Source: Sindora glabra
Taxonomy: Eukaryota > Streptophyta > Magnoliopsida > Fabales > Fabaceae
NCBI GenBank assembly: GCA_020226215.1
Contig: CM035225.1
Location: forward strand, 17,433,868 to 17,497,867
Direction: 5' to 3'
DNA: 64,000 bases
Numbering within the stretch: the first letter of the stretch is position 1; the number at the start of each line of letters is the position of its first letter. Both the position numbers and the translations under genes were made by a program. Positions 10,874 through 23,629 of the stretch are shown here, in pieces. The notes beneath the pieces were generated by a model that did no database searches, had not been told where the DNA came from, and saw only the letters and a program-made list of their open reading frames with translations.

Positions 10874-11735
10874 GGGGATCATGCATGTCATGACTTGTGA
10901 GATACATTGTGAATTGACCGGTGCCCCTGGAAGAGAGCGGTGAATGCATGGTTTGAAGTTGAAAGTTGAACTTGAACGTGAAACATTGAAATTGAATCAA
11001 TCAAACACACGTAATTTGGACGCTAAGCGGTGTCTGACATTGACAATTAAGCAGCTATATTATTTGGATTTCTGATATCGATATTATCTTCTCGTGTTAA
11101 TCTGAGATTACTGCCTCAGTTTAAATTGTTTAATGTTTCCTGTTTTACTTTGTCTTCCTTATTGAACGAAGAAAATGAGAAAAATATAATGTAGTTGGCA
11201 TTGAGGACCGGAAGTCGAGAGCACCAGACAGGAAATTCTTCCAAAGAAAAATGATTTTAGGTCACCATTTTTATCAAAATTAAGGGTGAGATTAGTTTTG
11301 TTGGAAGTGAGAGCAAAATTTATTATCACTTTAGTTCACACAAATGACGCATATTCACATGTACACAAATTACACCTCTTTTTTAATATGGCATCATAGG
11401 TTTACGGTAATCTTAATCCAAAATTTTGATATGTTAAAAAAATTTTGAGATCAACGAAACTATACAAAAAATATTTATTTTTTTTAAAAATAATTAATAT
11501 ATGATTATAAAAATTTTAGAGGATTGACGCCTCCTATACTCTTCCTAGGTTTCGTAGTAAATAAATTAGTTCTTATAATCATAGATTTAAATTCTTTCAA
11601 TAATACCTGTCGTTGGAGATTTGAAGGTCACCTCCTTCGGAAAAATTCTGTATGCAGTAGTAAATAAGGCTCCACTCTTGTAAATAATGGTGAAGGATTT
11701 AATAGTATGCGTAGGTTGGAATAACCTATTCATAA

Positions 11736-13760
11736 TTATTATTTTAATTTTAAAAGAAAATTAAAAATATCTTTTCACTCAATTAAAGGCTAAAGATATA
11801 ACTTGTCCTTAATAAGATAAATGTGTTTGTCTGCAATGACATTCATGCAATTAAGACACATCTTTATGATAATCATGGGTAACAATAACGATATGTCGTT
11901 ATTCTATATTCTATACTATAACCACAATGTATATTGTGGTTGATATGATTTCATAATTATGTTTGAGATAATAAAATATTTCATTTCATTTTTTACGTTT
12001 AGTATAATAAATAATATAAGAATGGAAAAAAAGTATAGCTATTAAAGATAATATTTTAAACAAAAATAATAAATATCTTATTAAATAATTTAATATTATT
12101 AAAATATATAATATGATTGATAATAAAAATTATTATAATTTAAATTTTACCATCAAAATCATAATTAATAGAAAATTTTCTATAACAAAGTATAAAATTC
12201 TAATTTACAAAATTTTCACATTAAATATTTTTTCTAAAGAATAAAAATCATATTTTAAGTTTTATTATTAAAAATATAATTATTAAAATATTTAAATATA
12301 ATAATTCAAAAAACAAATTTTTTGTTATATATTAATAAAGAATAATATTAAAATATATAAAAAATATAAAAAAATAAATGTCTAAAAAAGTCATCTCATA
12401 ATTTTTTCTTTATGAAATGAATATTTCATCATTTGATTGAATGATCATTTCCTGAATAATGAGTGCTTCCATTTCATAACGCATATCAAGCAAATTTTTT
12501 AATTTTTTTCTTTCTTATTCTCATTCTATTTCATCCAACTAAAAGCACTCTTACTTCATGCTTAAGAAAGAGGAAGATTGGAAGAATTGAAAGAAAAATT
12601 GGAAATTTAGTTAGATGAGAAAATGAAAAGAAAAGAAAATTTTAAAATATTGATGTAATGGATATAATATTAGGGCAAGACTACTATTCCCTAGTAGAAA
12701 ATATAGCAAGTCTGCTTTGAGTGATAAGATTTATGAATAATATTACAAGATTTTATAAAAAAAACTTATGAATTTTATATGAATAGTTTCACCCCTTATA
12801 TCATATAAAAAAATATAAGTGTAATTATTTACATAAAATTTATAATTTTATTCACAAATTTTACAGTACCCCTACTTTCACCGAGGCATAATAAACTTAA
12901 CAAAGTATTAATCACAAATCATATTATTTTTATTTTTTTCTTTTTTTTTCCTTCCCATGAAAATTTTTTAAATTGAAATTTTTTCTTTTTTTTTTCTGGT
13001 AGAATTTTCAAAAAATTTCTTAGTGTCTTTTCTTTCCGGTCTATCAAGCGAAGAGTCAGGCTTTTCCCTTGCGCGTTCTTGCCCGCAAGCCCACGGCACC
13101 GTCCACCGTCTGCAATCTTACCTCCAAGGCTCCAATTCATATATTATTCATAAGCGTCACACCCACTGACTCATCAGTCGAAACTTTGAAACCCCAAACA
13201 ACCACGCAAACTTAATGACCAAGAAAATCACCTTTCCCTGTAAAACATAAATTAACACGTAAATAATACTATCATTTTTTTTTACCAGGTAAAGAATGTC
13301 CGTTGCAATTAAAACATTTCGGAATATATCATTAAAATAAAAAAAAACCACAAAACTAATACAAAAAAGATGGCAAAGACATTAAATAAGTTTTAAAAGA
13401 TATTTTAACACAAATTTAATATCAATTTCACGTTAACTTAGCTTGTCACTTCATCTATTATAATTACACATAACATTAAAAAATTTTGGTTGACACATAA
13501 GTTAAAGTTCATTATAAAATTATTATTTAAAAGGAATTACGGAAAAGAATTTATTTGAAATCTCAAAATCCTTCGTTGTTTTCTAACTAAATTCATAAAT
13601 TATAAATTAATATATCTTCTCATTTTAAAGAATGAGCGTGTTAGAATGAGATAAACTTTTGATGTTAATTAATTGTATTAAAAGTATTTAGTAAAATTAT
13701 CTTTTTTTAGGTAATAGTAAAGTTATCTTTTAATCGATCAATTGCGCTAACGTTTTTGGT
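11736..13760. other. Non-coding AT-rich stretch
   Basis: No gene is recognised. A short palindrome ATAACGATATGTCGTTAT lies near 11886. At 12990-13140 there is a less AT-rich patch that could be an untranslated leader or exon remnant, but its reading frames are low-complexity (Lys-rich from poly-T) and match nothing I know. Confidence 0.4.
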
Positions 13761-14138
13761 ATTTTACTAGAAAAATGGATTATTTTTCACGCCAATCACT
13801 ACGATTAATTACTGCCATTAAGTGTACATCGATTCATTGCATCATATGATGGTACTCTTCCCTGAGCCCTGACTTTTTACGGTATTTGCATTTAATTTGA
13901 CTCAAATGGCGTAGTTTTCTTCTGCAGCTGGGCATTGTATTGATATTTTCATTATATTAATTTCATTTTACTAGAAAAATGGATTATTTTTAATCAATCA
14001 ATCACTACAATTAATTACTGCCATTAAGTGTACATTGATTCATTGCATCATATGATGGTACTCTTCCCTGAGCCCTGACTTTTTACGGTATTTGCATTTA
14101 ATTTGACTCAAATGGCATAGTTTTCTTGTGCAGCCGGG
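13761..14138. repeat. 204-bp-offset direct duplication
   Basis: 13761-13934 (starting ATTTTACTAGAAAAATGGAT and containing ATGATGGTACTCTTCCCTGA) is repeated at 13965-14138 with few differences. The spacer is about 30 bp. The second copy ends at the left breakpoint of the larger duplication that follows. Confidence 0.8.
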
Positions 14139-14382
14139 TAAAGTATGCCATTTTTCGTGTTGGCCGATTTTTAAACCAACGAATTCAATGGAAAATTTAA
14201 AGTATGGAAATTAGCTGCGGCATGGCTAGTTAGGGGCAAATCAATGAGTACTTTCCTTCTCCTAATTAATTACTTCATTCTTTTTTCTTTCTTATCTTTC
14301 ACATTTCATTTTTTTATTTTTTTAACTTACTATTTTAAAATCTTAATAAATTATTAAATTTTTTATCTTTTATTAACAAATA

Positions 14383-14695
14383 CTCCCACTATTCTTTTTT
14401 ATCTGTCGTATTTTGAAAAAAATTTATTTTTTTATCTGTCACTTTAGAATTTCAATAAAATATTAAATATTTTTTTTCAAATCTACTCTTTTTTTCATTG
14501 ATAAATGCTTTATTATTCTACACTATTAATCCACTTACATTTATTTCTTTACATTTCTCTTTTTATTTTTAACTATCTTGAATTTTATGTATAAAGGGTA
14601 ATCTTGTAAAGTTTACTAATAATAAATAAATTAAACTATTTTCTTAATATGTATAAAGTTAGTTAATGGTGACAGATAAATAAGAATAGAGAGAG
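14383..14695. mobile_element. Stowaway-like MITE
   Basis: The left terminal repeat begins CTCCCACTATTC and runs about 25 bp to ATCTGTC; the right end, read in reverse complement, begins CTCTCTCTATTC and also runs to ATCTGTC. 22 of 25 positions match. The element is flanked by TA on both sides (14381-14382 and 14696-14697), the target of Tc1/mariner-type Stowaway elements. Unit B has an uninterrupted AATAAGTATTTTATT at the equivalent place (about 19071), i.e. an empty site. Confidence 0.8.
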
Positions 14696-14892
14696 TATTT
14701 CATTATTTCATTTTCAACTCATTTACATTTATTTCATCATATTTTCTTTATATTTTCAACTACTTTAAATTTTATGTATAAAGAGTAGTATTAAAAGTTT
14801 TATTAAAAATAAATAATTGAAATACCTTTTTTAATATCTATAAAATTGATAAACTATGACAATTAATAAGGAATTGAAAAGGTAGTATTTAA

Positions 14893-15707
14893 GAATCATT
14901 TAGTTCATATAAAAAGTTTAATTTTCTAAAAAGTGACTTCTTATTTAAACTTTTTGGTAAGTTCTTAGGGAATAACTTCTTATATTTTATTTAATTCAAC
15001 TTTAAACTTTCTAAAAAATGTTAGCAAATTAACAATTATAGTCTCAATATTATTATGATACATATTAATAAATTTAATCATTTTTAATTCATTGTTTATA
15101 TCACATATGTAGTATCCTTTCCATCATAATTTTTATTGACTTATAATTTATATTTTATATAAAGAAATTAAATTAACTCATAATTTTATATCTTTCAAAA
15201 AAAATAATTAATACATAACTTATAATTTATATTTTTTACTCTAAAAATTATATTATTTTGAAAATACATATATATTATGCATCTATCTAAAATGATTAAA
15301 ATTTGAAAAGCACTTAGCACATTAATTAGCCATATTTTATAAAGTTTTATATTGCTTAAAACTTTTATTTCTATTTTTATATATTCCATTAGTTGTGAAT
15401 ACAATATTTCATTAGTTTTAAAAGGGCACAGGTAAGCCACTTCTTGTGTCAAATAAGAGGACAAAATTACTATTAATTAAAAATAATAGGGATAATATAG
15501 TAATTGTAATTTTAAGAAATACAAGAAGTAGAACTTATCAAAGAGGGAGTGGGTATGCCACTTCTTGTATTTTGCATAAAGTAACACTTCCTACAAAGTC
15601 CTACTTCCCCTCCACTTTACCATATAGTAACCAACTAAATAAGCTAACCTTTGTCCATTTTCTAAGAAGTTGTACTTCCCATGTAAATTCTACAAATCAA
15701 ATAACTC
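14893..15707. mobile_element. Possible MITE with degenerate terminal repeats (unit A)
   Basis: The left edge GAATCATTTAGTTCAT and the right edge (reverse complement GAGTTATTTGATTTGTAGAA) are similar, and in unit B (19265-20061) the right edge reads GAGTTGTTTGGTTCAC in reverse complement. Differences between arms are mostly transitions. No target duplication could be confirmed. Internally it carries AAGCCACTTCTTGTGT and related words. Confidence 0.35.
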
Positions 15708-15873
15708 CTTATATGTCATGTGATTGAGGTGTCTTTTGATATGCAATCTCATTTATTGTGTAAATATAACCTTTTTTAAAATTACAATTTCTTGTAATTA
15801 TGAACACAAGTAAATAGAATTTTTTTTTAAAGATAATTTCCACTGAAACAAATGTAAATGTTGCCTTGATTAA

Positions 15874-17726
15874 TGTCATGACCCACCTAGTGATGATTAC
15901 CATGGATTCCATTTATTGGTCACCAGAAGCCTTCTAGACCTAATATGGTATCATAGCATATTTATTAGTAAATGATTTAGTTCAAACTCAACCAATTTTA
16001 CCAAATTATTTATATTTATATAATAAAAATATATATGACAAAATTTGTTTATGGATTTATACATAAAATGCTAACTAAAAACCACCTTTCCCAATTACTA
16101 TATCTAACTTTAAGGCTACTTTAAGACTAACTAAGAAAATCTCATATTACGGAGGAGTTGATGGTAGCTGGGAAGTTTCCATGGATTCATCTAAAAGACA
16201 TTTTAAACTAAAAATAATAAGAGGAAATCTCAATAAGTAAATAACTCAAATAGAAATGATTTAGAAATTAAGCATATTTGCTTTTAAGCATAACAACATT
16301 CATTATTTATGTAAATAAGCAAATAATTAGATAAGTAATAAATAAATATGTAATTCCTCATTATGCCTCCTTGGTCATAGTTATCACCACACTAACTCTA
16401 TCCTTATCCCTCTAAGGTTCTTCTTATCCCTTTACCAATTGGTCCTGGGATCTGGAATAATAATATCATATTTGTGTTATATCACCGCCTCTTTAACTCA
16501 TTTTTATCAATTTCTTATGATTTTTCATTCTAATAATTCCATAATAAATATGAACATATAATCAAGTAATCTTTCAACTATATTATGTATCATTTTTCTC
16601 AAATAACTTTATAGCATCACATGTGATTAGAATATAAAAGTTTATGATTCAACCTAGAAGCTCAAATTATAAAGTATGATATTCGAATATATGGCTTACA
16701 AAATTGAGCCCATATTCAAATACAAGCAGGTAGGGGCTAAGGGACATTTCAGTATTTGAATATGATATGTAAATACTACCTTGCATCTTATATTTCTAAG
16801 GTGATACTCAAATATTGTATTCAGATATCATTTGAAAATTTTTAGAATGTCTTATATTTCTAAGGTGATACTCAAATACTGTATTCAAATATCATTTGAA
16901 ATTTTTTAGAATCTCATCAAATTTTCCAACTGTTACATCATCATTCATGTCCAAACTTCTAAATATTACTTGACAACATAAATCTAGCAACAACTAGCTT
17001 ACACAATCACTGTCCTATTCATATACAATCAATAATTACCATAGTAAACCTTAATTACTGGCTAATAACATCAATAATTTAAAATTTATCAAAAAATAAT
17101 TAACTTATCAATTTAGCTTACATAAAAAAATTTAAGTTATTTACTTACCTACAAATAGAGGAGATTAAGAAGGTGTTCATAATTGTAGGTTAGCTACCCT
17201 TTCAATGCAAATTATATGAAATCATAATTTCTACAAAGACTTCTAAATATTTTTCCCAAAATTTCACTAAATTTTAGAAATTGAAGAGATTACCTTGATT
17301 TAGTTGAAGGACACAAACATTCTCTTATTTTTCTAGAGTTATTTGCCATTAAATTGCAAGAATTAATGAAGAGGACGTTGGAGAGGGGAATTGGGCAACC
17401 ACAGTAGAAAGAATTGAAGGGAATTGCCAAAATAAGGTTGTTTGGAGTCACAAGGTGGTAGGGATTTTTTTTTGGCAATTCTTGAGGTAGAGCAAGGGCA
17501 AAAATTGAAAAACTAAATCCTAAATTTCCTCTATACACTTTTTTCTAAATCTAACTTCATTAAACATCATATCTAATTAAGTTTTATCTATTTATAACAT
17601 AATTCCTCTTTTTCTTAATTTAATTATTATCCTAAACCTACCTGCAACTTTCTTAACTATCAATAAAATTTCATAATAACGTAATATAATAAATATAATA
17701 AAATTCTAAAATATTAGAGTGTGGCA
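15874..17726. mobile_element. Solo LTR of a Ty3/gypsy element (unit A)
   Basis: The block starts TGTCATGACCCACCTAG and ends ATATTAGAGTGTGGCA, so it has TG...CA ends. It is flanked by the perfect 5-bp target duplication ATTAA (15869-15873 and 17727-17731). The length is 1853 bp, no coding sequence lies inside, and no second LTR or internal domain follows. A TGTCA(C/T)GACCC start is common in LTRs of Tekay/Del-type chromoviruses, so that lineage is likely but inferred. It is the product of recombination between the two LTRs of a former complete element. Confidence 0.8.
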
Positions 17727-17813
17727 ATTAATCATTATTTTCATCCTAAAAACAAAGTCCTAACTTTGTTTGAAAATGAAGAGCATATAAATCATTGCTA
17801 CCAAAATCAATTA

Positions 17814-18516
17814 GGTTCAATTACCTAATAAGTTATCTAATAACTAAAAGTTTATAACTTATAGTTAATAAACTAGTAAGTAACAAATAAGCTGATAGTT
17901 AAAAACTTATAACCAATAGCTAATAAATTAACTTATGGTATTATAAGTGTTTGGTGGAATTAGCTATTGAATTAATTAAAAAATATAAAATGATATAAAA
18001 GGATATGCTAATATAAATAAATATATTAATTAGATTGATTCATATTATTTTGAGATCAAATTATATTAATGTAATTAAAATATTTGAAATAAAAATATAA
18101 TTATCCAAGATTTAATTAATTATATTTATGGTATTACATATTATTTATTATTTATTATTCAAATAATAATAATCTAATAATCTAAAACTTAATTACTTAT
18201 ATTTTATGACATTAAATATTTATTTACTTACTTATATATTACTTATTTATATATACTAAATTAATGACAATAAATCAAATATTTATTTGCATAGTTAGAA
18301 TATATGTTATCATTTAATTAAAAGAAGAGGGATAAATTTAAAAAAAAGTTGAAAAACTACTAACTTATGAGTTATAAACTACCTTTGGAAACTTATCAAA
18401 TAAGGTTTATAAACTACTAATTTTTAGTGCACCGAATATCTTTAAAGGCTAGTTCATATTTTATTAATTAAGTTAACAAATTATAAATTGATTAATTTAT
18501 TGTGCCAAATACACAC
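17814..18516. mobile_element. Tourist-like MITE, copy 2 (unit A)
   Basis: About 703 bp, bounded by TTA on both sides. The right end TTGTGCCAAATACACAC is the inverted counterpart of the left end seen best in copy 3 (GGCTTTATTTGGTGCAA); here the left end has lost about ten bases. The interior is AT-rich with inverted AACTTATAG words and no coding sequence. Confidence 0.6.
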
Positions 18517-19264
18517 TTAATGTTGAGAAAAACATAACAAAGAAGGTTTGGATATGCATAGGAGATAGAAATTTTTTGCCTCATTTTTTTTATGATAGCA
18601 TGTTGTTATCTCTTGTTGTATAAGAATTGTATATTTCACATATATAAGTATTCCTTCCATTTCTTTATAAGTGTCATTTAAGGTTAATGTATAATAATTA
18701 AGAAATAAATAACCTTAATTTTATGAAAGGATGGATTGTAATTTACTAATATATCATCCATTAAAAATCAATTAATAAGTAAAGTTATTGAGCATTTACG
18801 CAATCTTAAAGTATGCCACTTTTCGTGTTGGCCGATTTTTAAACCAACGAATTCAATGGAAAATTTATGTTTGTGCTTCTCAAGTATGGAAATTGGCAGA
18901 GCATGTGCGTATGGTGGCATGGCTAGTTAGGGGGAAATCAACAAGTGCTTTCCTTCTCCTAATTAATTACTTCGTTCTTTTTTCTTTTTTATATCTCGCA
19001 TTTGAATTTTTTTATTTTTTTAATTAAATATTTTAAATTTTTAATAAATTATTAATTTTTTATTTTTTATTAATAAGTATTTTATTATTTTATTTTCAAC
19101 TCAATTATATTTATTTCATTATATATTTCTTTATATTTTCAACTACCTTAAACTCTATGAATAAAAAGTAGTATTAAAAAATTCATTAAAAATAAAAATT
19201 AAATTATTTTATAAAATTGATAAATTACAATAGTTAATAAGAAATTGAAAAAAGTGATATTTAA

Positions 19265-20061
19265 GAATCATTTAATTTATTCAAAAAGTTAAACTTTCTA
19301 CAAAGTAACTTCTTATTTAGACTTTTTGAGAAGTTCTCGATAAATAGTTTCTTATATTTTATTTAGTTCAATTTTAAATTTTATAACAAATGTTAATAAA
19401 ATAACAATTATAATCTCAATATTATTTTAACATGTATCAATAAATTTAAATTATTTTTAATTCATTTTTTATATCCCATATGTAGTATCCTTTCCATCAT
19501 AATTTTTATTAACTTATAATTTCTTATGTTATATAAAGAAATTAAATTAACTTCAAAAAATTAAATTAACACGTAACTCATAATTTATATTTTTTATTCT
19601 AAAAAATTATATTATTTTGAAAAACACATATATTATGCATCTATGTAAAATAATTTAAAATTAAAAAGTACTTAATAGATTAATTAGTCATATTTTATAA
19701 GGTTTTATATTGCTTAAAACTTTTATTCCCATTTTTATATATTCCATTGGTTGTGAATAAAATATTTCATTAGTTTTAAAAAGGTTCAAGTAAGCCACTT
19801 CTTGTGTAAAATAAGAGGATAAAATTGTCATTAATTAAAAATAATAATGATGATATAGTAATTATAATTATAAAAAATATAAGAAATAAAACTAATCAAA
19901 GAAGGAGTGGGTAACCCACTTCCTATGTTTTGCAGAAAGTAGCACTTGTGAAATCCTACTTTCGCCCACTTTACCATATGGTAACCAACCAAATAACTTA
20001 ACCTTTGTCCACTTCCTCGGAAGTTGTACTTTCCATGTAAATTCTGTGAACCAAACAACTC
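19265..20061. mobile_element. Possible MITE with degenerate terminal repeats (unit B)
   Basis: Counterpart of 14893-15707 at the same place in the second unit. Its right edge, GAGTTGTTTGGTTCAC in reverse complement, is the better preserved end. Element class is not certain. Confidence 0.35.
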
Positions 20062-20236
20062 CTTATATGTCATGTGATTAAGGTGTCTTCTATTATGCAA
20101 CCCCATTTATTAAATAAATATAACATTCTTTAAAAATTATAATTTCTTGTAATTATAAACACAAGTAAATACAAGTAAATAGAATTTTTTTAAAAGATAA
20201 TTTCCATTGAAACAAATTAAATATAGACTTAATTAA

Positions 20237-22035
20237 TGTCACCACCCACTTAGTCATGATTACCATGGATCCCATTTACCTATCACTAGAAGCCTTTTAA
20301 ACCTAATATGCTATCATAGCATATTTATTAGTAAATGATTTACTTCAAACTTAACCAATTTTATCAAATTATTTACATTTATATATTAAAAAATATATAC
20401 AATAAAATTTGTTTATGGATTTATACACAAAATGCTAATTAAAAACTACCCTTCTAAACTACTACATCTAACTCTAAGGCTACTTGAAGACTACCTAAGA
20501 AAATCTCATACTACAAAGTTATTAATAATGGCTAGGGAGTTTCCATAAGTTCATTATAAAACATTTAAAACTAAAAACAATGAGACAAAGTCTCAGTAAG
20601 TAAATAACTCACTTAAATAGAAATTATTTAGAAATTAAGCATATTTCTTTTTAAGCACAACAATATTCATTATTTATGTAAATAAGTGGATAATTAGATA
20701 AGTAATAAATAAATATGTAATTTTTCATTGCGCCTCCTAGATCATCCTTATCACCCCATTAACTCTATTTTTACCTCTCTAAAGTCCTCCTTATCCCCCC
20801 ACCAATCGGTCCCTAGATTTGGGATAGTAATCTCATATTTGTGTTATATCACCCCTTCTTTAACTCATTTTATCAGTTTCTCATAATTTTTCATCCTAAT
20901 AATTCCATAACAAATATAAGCACATAATTAAATAATCTTTCAACTATATTATGTATCATTCCCTCTAATAACTTTATAAAATCACATGTGAATAGAATAT
21001 AAAAGTTCATGAGTTAATTTGGAAGCTCAAATGATAAAGTAAGGTATTTGAATATGTGGCTTCCAAAACTAAGCCCATATTTGAATACCATGTTCAAATA
21101 TTAATAGGTAGGGACTAGGGACATTTAGGTATTCAAATATGATATGTAAATACTACTTTGCATCTCATGTTTTCAAGATGATACTCAAATACCATATTCA
21201 AATATTATTTGAAATTTTCTAGAATCTCATCAAACTTTCTAGCTACTACATCACATTCACATCCAAACTTCTTAATATTGCTTCACAACATAAATCTAGT
21301 AATAACTAGCTTACACAATCACCATCCTATTCATATACAATCAATAACCATAACAAACCTTAATTACTAGCTAATAACATCATTAACCTAAAATTTATCA
21401 AAAATCCATTAACCTATCAATTTAGCTTACATCAAGGGATTTAAGTAAGTTATTTACTTACCTAAGGGATGAAGGAAATTAAGAAGACATCCATAATTGT
21501 AAGTCAACTAACCTATCAATGCAAATCATATGAAATTAGAATTTTTACAAAAACCCTTAAATCCTTTTCCCCAACATTCCACTACATTTTAAAAATTGAA
21601 AAGATTACCTTAATTTAGTTGAAGGATGCAAGAGTTTCCTTATTTTTTGGAGTTATTTACCACCAAATTGCAAGAATTAATGAAAAGGAGGTTAGAGGAG
21701 GGGAACTCAGCAATCATAGCATAAAGAATGCAAAGAAATTGCCAAAATGAGGTAGTTTACAGTTATAAGGTGGTAAAGGTATTTTTAGTAACTTTCAAGC
21801 TAAAGCAGGGGCAAAAATGAAAAATTAACTTCTAAATTTCCTCCATACACTCTCTTCTCAATCTAACTTCATTAAATATTATATCTAATTAAATTTTATC
21901 TATTTGTAGCATAATTCCTTTTTTTTATTTAATTATTACTCTAAACCTACCTGTAACTTTCTAAACTACTAATAAAATTTCATAATAACTTAATACAATA
22001 AATGTAAGAAAATTCTAAAATATTAAAGGGTGGCA
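20237..22035. mobile_element. Solo LTR of a Ty3/gypsy element (unit B)
   Basis: It starts TGTCACCACCCACTTAG, ends TATTAAAGGGTGGCA, and is 1799 bp long. It carries the same flanking ATTAA (20232-20236 and 22036-22040) and the same neighbours as the unit A copy. It is therefore one insertion later duplicated with its unit, not two insertions. Confidence 0.8.
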
Positions 22036-22122
22036 ATTAATCACTATTTTCATCATAAAACTAAAGTCTTAACTTTGTTTGAAAATGGAAAGCATATAAC
22101 TCATTGCTACCAAAATTAATTA

Positions 22123-22822
22123 GGCTTTATTTGGTGCAACTAACTAATAAATTAGTTAATCATAGAAAGCTTATAACTTATAGTTAACAAAATAGTTAGT
22201 AGTAAATAAGCTAATAGTTGAAAACCTATAACTAATAGTTAATAAGTAAACTTATCATATTATAACTGCTTAGTAGAATTAATTATTGAATTAGTTGAAA
22301 AATATAAAATTACATAAAATGATATGTTAATATAAATAAATATTAATTAGATTAAATCATATTATTTTAAAATTAAATTATATTAATATAATCAAAATAT
22401 TTAAATATATATATAATTATCTAAATTTTAATTAATTATATTTATGATATCACATATTATTTATTATTTACTATTCAAATAATAATATAATAATCTAAAA
22501 TTTAATTACTTATATTTTATGACATCAAATATTTATTTACTTATTTAGTTTTATTTATTTATATTAAATCAATGAGAATATATTAAATATTTATTTACAT
22601 AATTAGAATATATGTTATCATTTAATTAAAAGAAGAGGGAAAATTTTTAAAAAAAAATTGAAAAGTAACTTATAGGTTATAAGCTACCTTCAGAAACTTA
22701 TCAAATAAGCATTTATAAGTTACAAATTTGTAGTAAGCCAAATACCTTTAAAAGTTAATTTATAATTTATTAACTAAGTCAATAAATTATAAAGTAACTT
22801 ATTTATTGTGCCAAATACACAC
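22123..22822. mobile_element. Tourist-like MITE, copy 3 (unit B)
   Basis: The best preserved copy, 700 bp. The left end is GGCTTTATTTGGTGCAAC after TTA (22120-22122); the right end is TTGTGCCAAATACACAC before TTA (22823-22825). TTA target and TTTGG-type ends fit the Tourist/PIF-Harbinger group. Confidence 0.6.
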
Positions 22823-23385
22823 TTAATGTTGAGAAAAACATGGCAAAGAAGGTTTGGAAATGCATGGGAGATAGAAATTTTTTGCCTTGTATTTGATGAT
22901 AGCATGATGTATTCTCTTGTTGTATATGAATTGTATATTTCATATATATAAGTATTTCTTCCATTTCTCTATAAATGGCATTTACAGTTGATGTATAAGA
23001 ATTAAGGACTACAATAAATAATCTTAATTTTATGAGAGATAGATTGTGTTTACTAATATATTATCCATTAAAAGTTAATTGATAAATAAAATTATTGAGC
23101 ATTTACGCAATCTTAATTTCCTAAAATAACAGATAAATAGGAACAAATTTTTTCTTTAAAACAACACTTAAAAAATAATGATAGATGGAGCATTATATAT
23201 CATATTTCAATTATATGAAACTAGATTATGCCATAATTCATTGTGATTTTATTAAATGCTAAACCTAAGCTTTGCACTCTTTACATTTTCTTCTCGCTCA
23301 CTTATTTATTTTGGATATAATTTGTACTATTATGAAAGGAAAAAAAGACAAAAAAGAATGTGAAAATTTACTTTTTTACTTTTTA

Positions 23386-23629
23386 TTTAATGTATAGAAA
23401 ATAAATGGAAATAAAATGATATAAATATTTCTATTTTATTTAATTTAATTGAAAAGAATAAAAGAATAGATGATAAAATTTCTCTCATAAAAAATTAATA
23501 AAGTTGTTTAATAAATTTTATAAAATAACAATTTTGAAATAATAAAACTTTTCATCTCTTTTTTGTACTTATTTGGTGGGAAAGAAAATTTGATTCTTAT
23601 GACATATTTTCAATCCTTTTCTTTTCACT
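23386..23629. other. AT-rich spacer between repeat unit B and the LINE relic
   Basis: No gene or element end is recognised in these roughly 240 bases. Confidence 0.5.

Larger units (their letters stand above)
9855..11735. repeat. Tandem duplication, copy 2
   Basis: This is the second unit of the duplication described at 7237-9850. It begins again with TACGGCCCTGTCGAG and ends near AATGGTGAAGGATTTAATAG, matching about 9738. Conservation covers the peptide gene, its promoter and about 800 bp on its far side. The two copies differ by scattered substitutions and several indels. Confidence 0.7.
14140..18807. repeat. Large tandem duplication, unit A
   Basis: Unit A and unit B (18808-23385) share a collinear order: AAAGTATGCC...CGTGTTGGCC start, a MITE-like block, a solo LTR, a Tourist-like MITE, and a common end at GCATTTACGCAATCTTAA. 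The offset is about 4.32-4.37 kb through most of the unit. The difference at the left end is largely explained by a Stowaway insertion in A. The join between units (CAATCTTAAAGTATGCC, about 18801-18817) shows only two bases of shared sequence with the unit edges, which points to end joining. Confidence 0.8.
18808..23385. repeat. Large tandem duplication, unit B
   Basis: Second unit of the duplication. It lacks the Stowaway MITE of unit A and extends past unit A's right edge into TTTCCTAAAATAACAG..., a flank shared with the copy at 503-1010. It retains a segment (about 18858-18906) missing from unit A near the left edge. Confidence 0.8.

Noticed and set aside
12919..13140. Minus-strand frame with Lys-rich tail
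   Set aside because: The tail comes from poly-T/poly-A runs and no domain is visible; treated as non-coding.
18788..19027. Plus-strand frame across the unit A/B junction
   Set aside because: It spans a duplication breakpoint and is not conserved in unit A; chance frame.
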